A stretch of DNA of 15,714 nucleotides from Streptosporangiaceae bacterium. Its GTDB lineage: Bacteria > Actinomycetota > Actinomycetes > Streptosporangiales > Streptosporangiaceae. The stretch lies in assembly GCA_030040415.1 (NCBI GenBank), contig JASHTT010000529.1:1-15714 (forward strand), written 5' to 3'. Every line of letters starts with the position of its first letter. Positions within the stretch are counted from its first letter, which is position 1. Positions 12,682 to 15,714 of the stretch are shown piece by piece. The position numbers were made by a program, and so were the translations under genes. Under the pieces are notes generated by a model. That model did no database searches and had not been told where the DNA came from. It worked only from the letters and a program-made list of their open reading frames with translations.

Positions 12682-13842
12682 TTGCCAATACTCTGCGAGC
12701 CGGGGCCCACCGCCGTAGAGATGCTCTCTGGCATCGACGGCGAAGTGCGGAGAGCGGATAACCTGGCGGCCGCTGCCAAATTGCTGGACGGCGACCCGAA
12801 CGAGACCCTGGTGATCATCGGCCCCCGTGCCGTGACCGGTGACGCCCTGGCGTTCGCCGCGTCGCTCCGGCTGGCGCGGCCCGCGGTCGGGGTGATCATG
12901 GCCCGCAGGGACATTGACGTCACGCTGCTGATGCGCGCGCTGCAATCCGGCGTGCGAGACGTCGTACAGGTCGGGGATGACGCTGCGATGGCAGCCGCGT
13001 GTCGCCGATCCTATGAGGTAACGCGCCGGATGCTCGCTCCGCCGACGGACGACGAATCCGCGCAGGGCCAGATCGTCACCGTGTTCGGCGCCAAGGGGGG
13101 CTGCGGAAAAACCGCGCTGGCAGTCAACATCGGTGTCGCGCTGGCGATGCAGGGTGTCGGACGGGTCTGCGTCGTCGATCTCGATCTTGCCTTCGGCGAC
13201 GTGGCGATTAGCGTCCAACTCGACCCGCTGAGAACGATCCTGGACGCCCTGCCGATGGCAGGCCACCTGGACGAGTCTGGGGCGGCGTCGCTGCTAACTC
13301 GCTATCAGCCCGGGCTCGAGATGCTGCTCGCGCCGGTCACCCCCGGGGACGCGGAGAAAATCCCGCCCAGGCTGGTCGGCGAACTACTTGCCGTCCTACG
13401 CCGCATGTACGACTTCGTCATCATCGACACGCCTGCCCAGCTGAGCGAGCATGTCCTGACCGCTATGGACGTCTCATCGCACCTTGTGCTGCTCACGACT
13501 CCGGACGTGACCGCACTCAAGAGCCTCCGCGTCTCGCTGGAGATGCTGGACATGCTCTCCTACCCGAGACAGATCCGCTCGATTGTCGTCAACCGCGCTG
13601 ACTCGAAGGTGGGGCTCAGTGCCGAGCAGGTCCGGAAGGTGGTGCGGTCCAACATCGCCGCACATATCCCCTCGAGTCGTGCCGTACCCATATCCGTGAA
13701 CAAGGGCGTGCCGCTCGTGCTGGCCAGCCCTGCCCATCCGGTGAGCCAGTCCGTGCTCAAGTTTGTGCAGCAGCATCTGCTGACTTCGCCGATCCGAAGG
13801 CCAGCAGAAGGCCGGTCTCGGGGCAGGAGGCGAGTCGCATGA
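12682..13842 (+). CDS. cpaE: CpaE/TadZ-family MinD-like ATPase
   Basis: This is a 386-residue protein of the TadZ/CpaE type that places the Tad machine at its site in the cell. The N-terminal 115 residues look like a pseudo-receiver domain (LVIIGPRAV, then VGVIMARRD and LMRALQSGVRDVV). A ParA/MinD ATPase follows, with deviant Walker A FGAKGGCGKT (135-144; signature lysine K138, P-loop K143), VVDLDLAFGD (164-173) and Walker B FVIIDTPA (245-252). The C-terminus is basic (RRPAEGRSRGRRR). The start is TTG at 12682, supported by GAGGAG six bases upstream; the weak codon may lower its dose. Its stop overlaps the cpaF start in ATGA, indicating coupled translation. Confidence 0.9.
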   Translation: MPILCEPGPTAVEMLSGIDGEVRRADNLAAAAKLLDGDPNETLVIIGPRAVTGDALAFAASLRLARPAVGVIMARRDIDVTLLMRALQSGVRDVVQVGDDAAMAAACRRSYEVTRRMLAPPTDDESAQGQIVTVFGAKGGCGKTALAVNIGVALAMQGVGRVCVVDLDLAFGDVAISVQLDPLRTILDALPMAGHLDESGAASLLTRYQPGLEMLLAPVTPGDAEKIPPRLVGELLAVLRRMYDFVIIDTPAQLSEHVLTAMDVSSHLVLLTTPDVTALKSLRVSLEMLDMLSYPRQIRSIVVNRADSKVGLSAEQVRKVVRSNIAAHIPSSRAVPISVNKGVPLVLASPAHPVSQSVLKFVQQHLLTSPIRRPAEGRSRGRRRVA

Positions 13843-15209
13843 CCCTTTCCGACCGGCTCTCCCAGCAGGGGCCCGCCAACGGGCTCGCAGTCGAGCGGCG
13901 CCGTGTGCCCAGGCGCTCCGCTCGCTATGAGGATCCGTTTGGCTCGCTGAAGCGCAGCGTGCACGAGGCGCTGCTGGAGGTGCTGGGACCGAAGCTGTAC
14001 GACACACATCTAGACCAGCGGGAACTGGAGCAGCAGGTCACTCAGGCGCTGCAGGTTGTGTTGCAGCGTGAAGAGACCCCCATGACGGCGGCCGACCGGG
14101 CGCGCGTCGCGCAGGAGGTGGCCGACGACATACTCGGCCATGGACCGCTGGAGGTATACCTGCGCGATCCCGCCGTGTCCGAGATCATGGTAAACGGCCA
14201 CGACCAGATCTACATTGAGCGAGAAGGCCGCCTGTATCCGGTGGAAGCCTCGTTCGCCGACGAGGCGCATTTGCGCCGCATTATCGAGAAAATCGTGGCG
14301 CGGGTTGGCCGCAGGGTTGACGAATCCAGTCCGATGGTCGACGCGCGGCTGCCAGACGGCAGCCGAGTGAACGCTGTCGTGCCACCAGTAGCGCTCGACG
14401 GATCACTGCTTACGATCAGGAAGTTTGCCGCCGAGCCCCTCACCATCGGCCATCTCATCCACTTCGGGACCATGACCCCTCAGGTGGCGGACCTGCTGCG
14501 GCTGTGCGTGCAAGGCCGTCTGAATATCGTGGTCGGGGGTGGTGCGGGCTCAGGGAAGACCACAACGCTCAACGTCCTGTCCGCCTTCATACCGGAGGAC
14601 GAGCGGATCGTCACCATCGAGGACGCCGCGGAACTGCAGCTGCGCCAAGTCCATGTGCTCCGGCTCGAGTCGCGTCCTCCCAACCTGGAAAAGCGCGGCG
14701 AGATCACGATCCGCGACCTCGTCCGCAACGCGTTGCGGATGCGGCCAGACCGGATCATCATCGGCGAGGTCCGCGACGCAGCCACCCTCGACATGCTGCA
14801 AGCCATGAACACCGGCCACGAGGGCTCCATCACCACGGTTCACTCCAACTCCCCGCGCGACTCTCTCTCGCGGCTGGAAACGATGGTGATGATGGCGGAT
14901 GTCGAGCTAACTCAACGCGCCATCCGTGAGCAGATGGCCTCCGCAATCGACCTGATAGTGCACCAGTCGCGCCTGAAGGATGGCTCGCGCCGCATCACCC
15001 AGATCACCGAGGTGCAGGGCATGGAGGGGGAGGTCGTCGTACTTCAGGATGTCTTCAGGTTCGATTATCAAGCGGGTACCGATGAGTTCGGCCACCCGCG
15101 CGGCCTGCTGCGCCCCACTGGCCTTCGCCCGATGTTCTTGAACCGCCTGGCCGATCGCGGTGTCGATGTGCCTCTGGGAGTTTTCCAGCCGCAGGGTTAC
15201 CGAGGGTGA
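13839..15209 (+). CDS. cpaF: CpaF/TadA-family pilus assembly ATPase
   Basis: This 456-residue secretion ATPase powers Tad pilus assembly as a cytosolic hexamer on the TadB/TadC platform. An N-terminal helical part (about 35-110) is followed by the family motif AVSEIMVNGHDQIYIEREG. The nucleotide-binding core has Walker A GGAGSGKT (234-241), Asp box TIEDAAELQL (259-268), Walker B RIIIGEVRD (305-313, with E310) and His box GHEGSITTVHSN (326-337). All key residues are present, so the enzyme should be active. The length is usual for the family. The first 30 residues are Arg-rich and variable. It overlaps cpaE by 4 bp (ATGA), and its stop is embedded in the possible GTGA start of tadB. Confidence 0.95.
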   Translation: MTLSDRLSQQGPANGLAVERRRVPRRSARYEDPFGSLKRSVHEALLEVLGPKLYDTHLDQRELEQQVTQALQVVLQREETPMTAADRARVAQEVADDILGHGPLEVYLRDPAVSEIMVNGHDQIYIEREGRLYPVEASFADEAHLRRIIEKIVARVGRRVDESSPMVDARLPDGSRVNAVVPPVALDGSLLTIRKFAAEPLTIGHLIHFGTMTPQVADLLRLCVQGRLNIVVGGGAGSGKTTTLNVLSAFIPEDERIVTIEDAAELQLRQVHVLRLESRPPNLEKRGEITIRDLVRNALRMRPDRIIIGEVRDAATLDMLQAMNTGHEGSITTVHSNSPRDSLSRLETMVMMADVELTQRAIREQMASAIDLIVHQSRLKDGSRRITQITEVQGMEGEVVVLQDVFRFDYQAGTDEFGHPRGLLRPTGLRPMFLNRLADRGVDVPLGVFQPQGYRG

Positions 15210-15214
15210 TCGCG

Positions 15215-15714
15215 GTGAATTGGTCACTGGCGGGAGCTCTGGGCGCGATATTCGCGGCGCTGTTCATTCTTGTCGTGACAGTGTCCGGCTCACTGGCACG
15301 GTCTGGCCGAGACCGGGATCTCGCCGGGCGGATAGCTCGATATGGCCCACGGCGCGGCACCGGTCAGGACAAACGCGAATCGGACTCCGTTAGGAAGGCC
15401 GATCGCGTCGCGATCCGCGTCACGAAGCGCCTCATGACCCCCGCAGCCCAGCAACGCCTGTCCGAACGCCTCGAACTGGCGGCGGTTGCGCGCAAGCCAG
15501 CCGAATGGGAACTGCTCGGCGGATGCGTTTTCGTTGTCATTGCAGCCGGGGTCAGCATCCTTACCGGCAACGTCATCATCGGCGTTCTGCTGGGAGCACT
15601 TGTCAGCTGGCTCGGCATGCGGATGCTGCTGAGTTTTCTGATTCGGCGGCGTCGCGGGGCGTTCGCCGAGCAACTACCGGACCTCTTGCAACTTCTCGCC
15701 AGCTCACTTCAGTC
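15215..15714 (+). CDS. tadB: TadB-like inner-membrane platform protein (partial, runs off the window)
   Basis: This is the first 166 codons of a type II secretion F-family protein, the TadB half of the Tad membrane platform. After an N-terminal helix (about 5-25) comes a basic cytosolic stretch with RLSERLELAAVARKPAEWEL, then two hydrophobic segments (about 106-140). FLIRRRRGAFAEQLPDLLQL then leads into the F domain, where the window ends. Two in-frame GTG starts are possible: 15206, overlapping the cpaF stop as GTGA, and 15215, which has GAGGG eight bases upstream and gives MNWSLAGALGA. I chose 15215; coupling to cpaF would hold for either. tadC would be expected next, outside the window. 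Confidence 0.88.
   Translation, partial: MNWSLAGALGAIFAALFILVVTVSGSLARSGRDRDLAGRIARYGPRRGTGQDKRESDSVRKADRVAIRVTKRLMTPAAQQRLSERLELAAVARKPAEWELLGGCVFVVIAAGVSILTGNVIIGVLLGALVSWLGMRMLLSFLIRRRRGAFAEQLPDLLQLLASSLQ

Noticed and set aside
12499..13266. Minus-strand frame of 255 codons across cpaB and cpaE
   Set aside because: It is antisense to two certain genes, has no motif, and crosses their intergenic gap.

Overview
The window is G+C-rich DNA with strong third-position G/C bias, GTG and TTG starts and GGAGG-type ribosome binding sites. The gene families (GYD-domain protein, YciI protein, 42-residue TPR array, Tad/Flp pilus genes without a secretin) point to a soil-type actinobacterium (Actinomycetota). 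The genus cannot be told from the sequence.

Left part (1-5942), apparently chromosomal housekeeping and envelope genes. A possible partial gene leaves the left edge on the minus strand, behind a 20-bp AT-rich tandem repeat. Then come a GYD-domain protein and a membrane protein with an ion-channel-like pore loop (both minus). Two plus-strand genes follow: a small protein with a Cys/His-rich tail and a small membrane protein with a Tyr-containing 11-residue tail repeat. A YciI-family protein (minus) meets the latter tail to tail. Next is a divergent pair of secreted repeat proteins: a predicted beta-helix protein (minus) and a seven-bladed RCC1-type beta-propeller (plus), sharing a 227-bp intergenic region.

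Middle part (5974-8708), all minus strand: an AlkX/YcaQ-like winged-helix DNA glycosylase family protein, a stand-alone TPR protein, and an orphan NarL/LuxR-type response regulator whose receiver has lost one acidic residue. A 319-bp region upstream of the regulator holds candidate promoters and an 18-codon ORF with a consensus ribosome binding site.

Right part (9028-15714), a Tad (tight adherence/Flp) pilus locus of the monoderm type. A prepilin peptidase (minus) is divergent from the operon flp - tadE - tadG-like - cpaB - cpaE/tadZ - cpaF/tadA - tadB, which is cut by the window end. The peptidase would process Flp and TadE, which carry a G|xxxxE(F/Y) site. CpaF is the assembly ATPase, CpaE/TadZ the localisation ATPase, TadB half of the inner-membrane platform, and CpaB, TadE and the TadG-like protein accessory envelope components. 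The flp upstream region carries a plausible promoter, a perfect 8-1-8 palindrome at about -60 and a 21-bp-spaced direct repeat. The nearby response regulator is a natural but unproven candidate to act there. I found no tRNA, rRNA or CRISPR array and no clearly identifiable mobile element.
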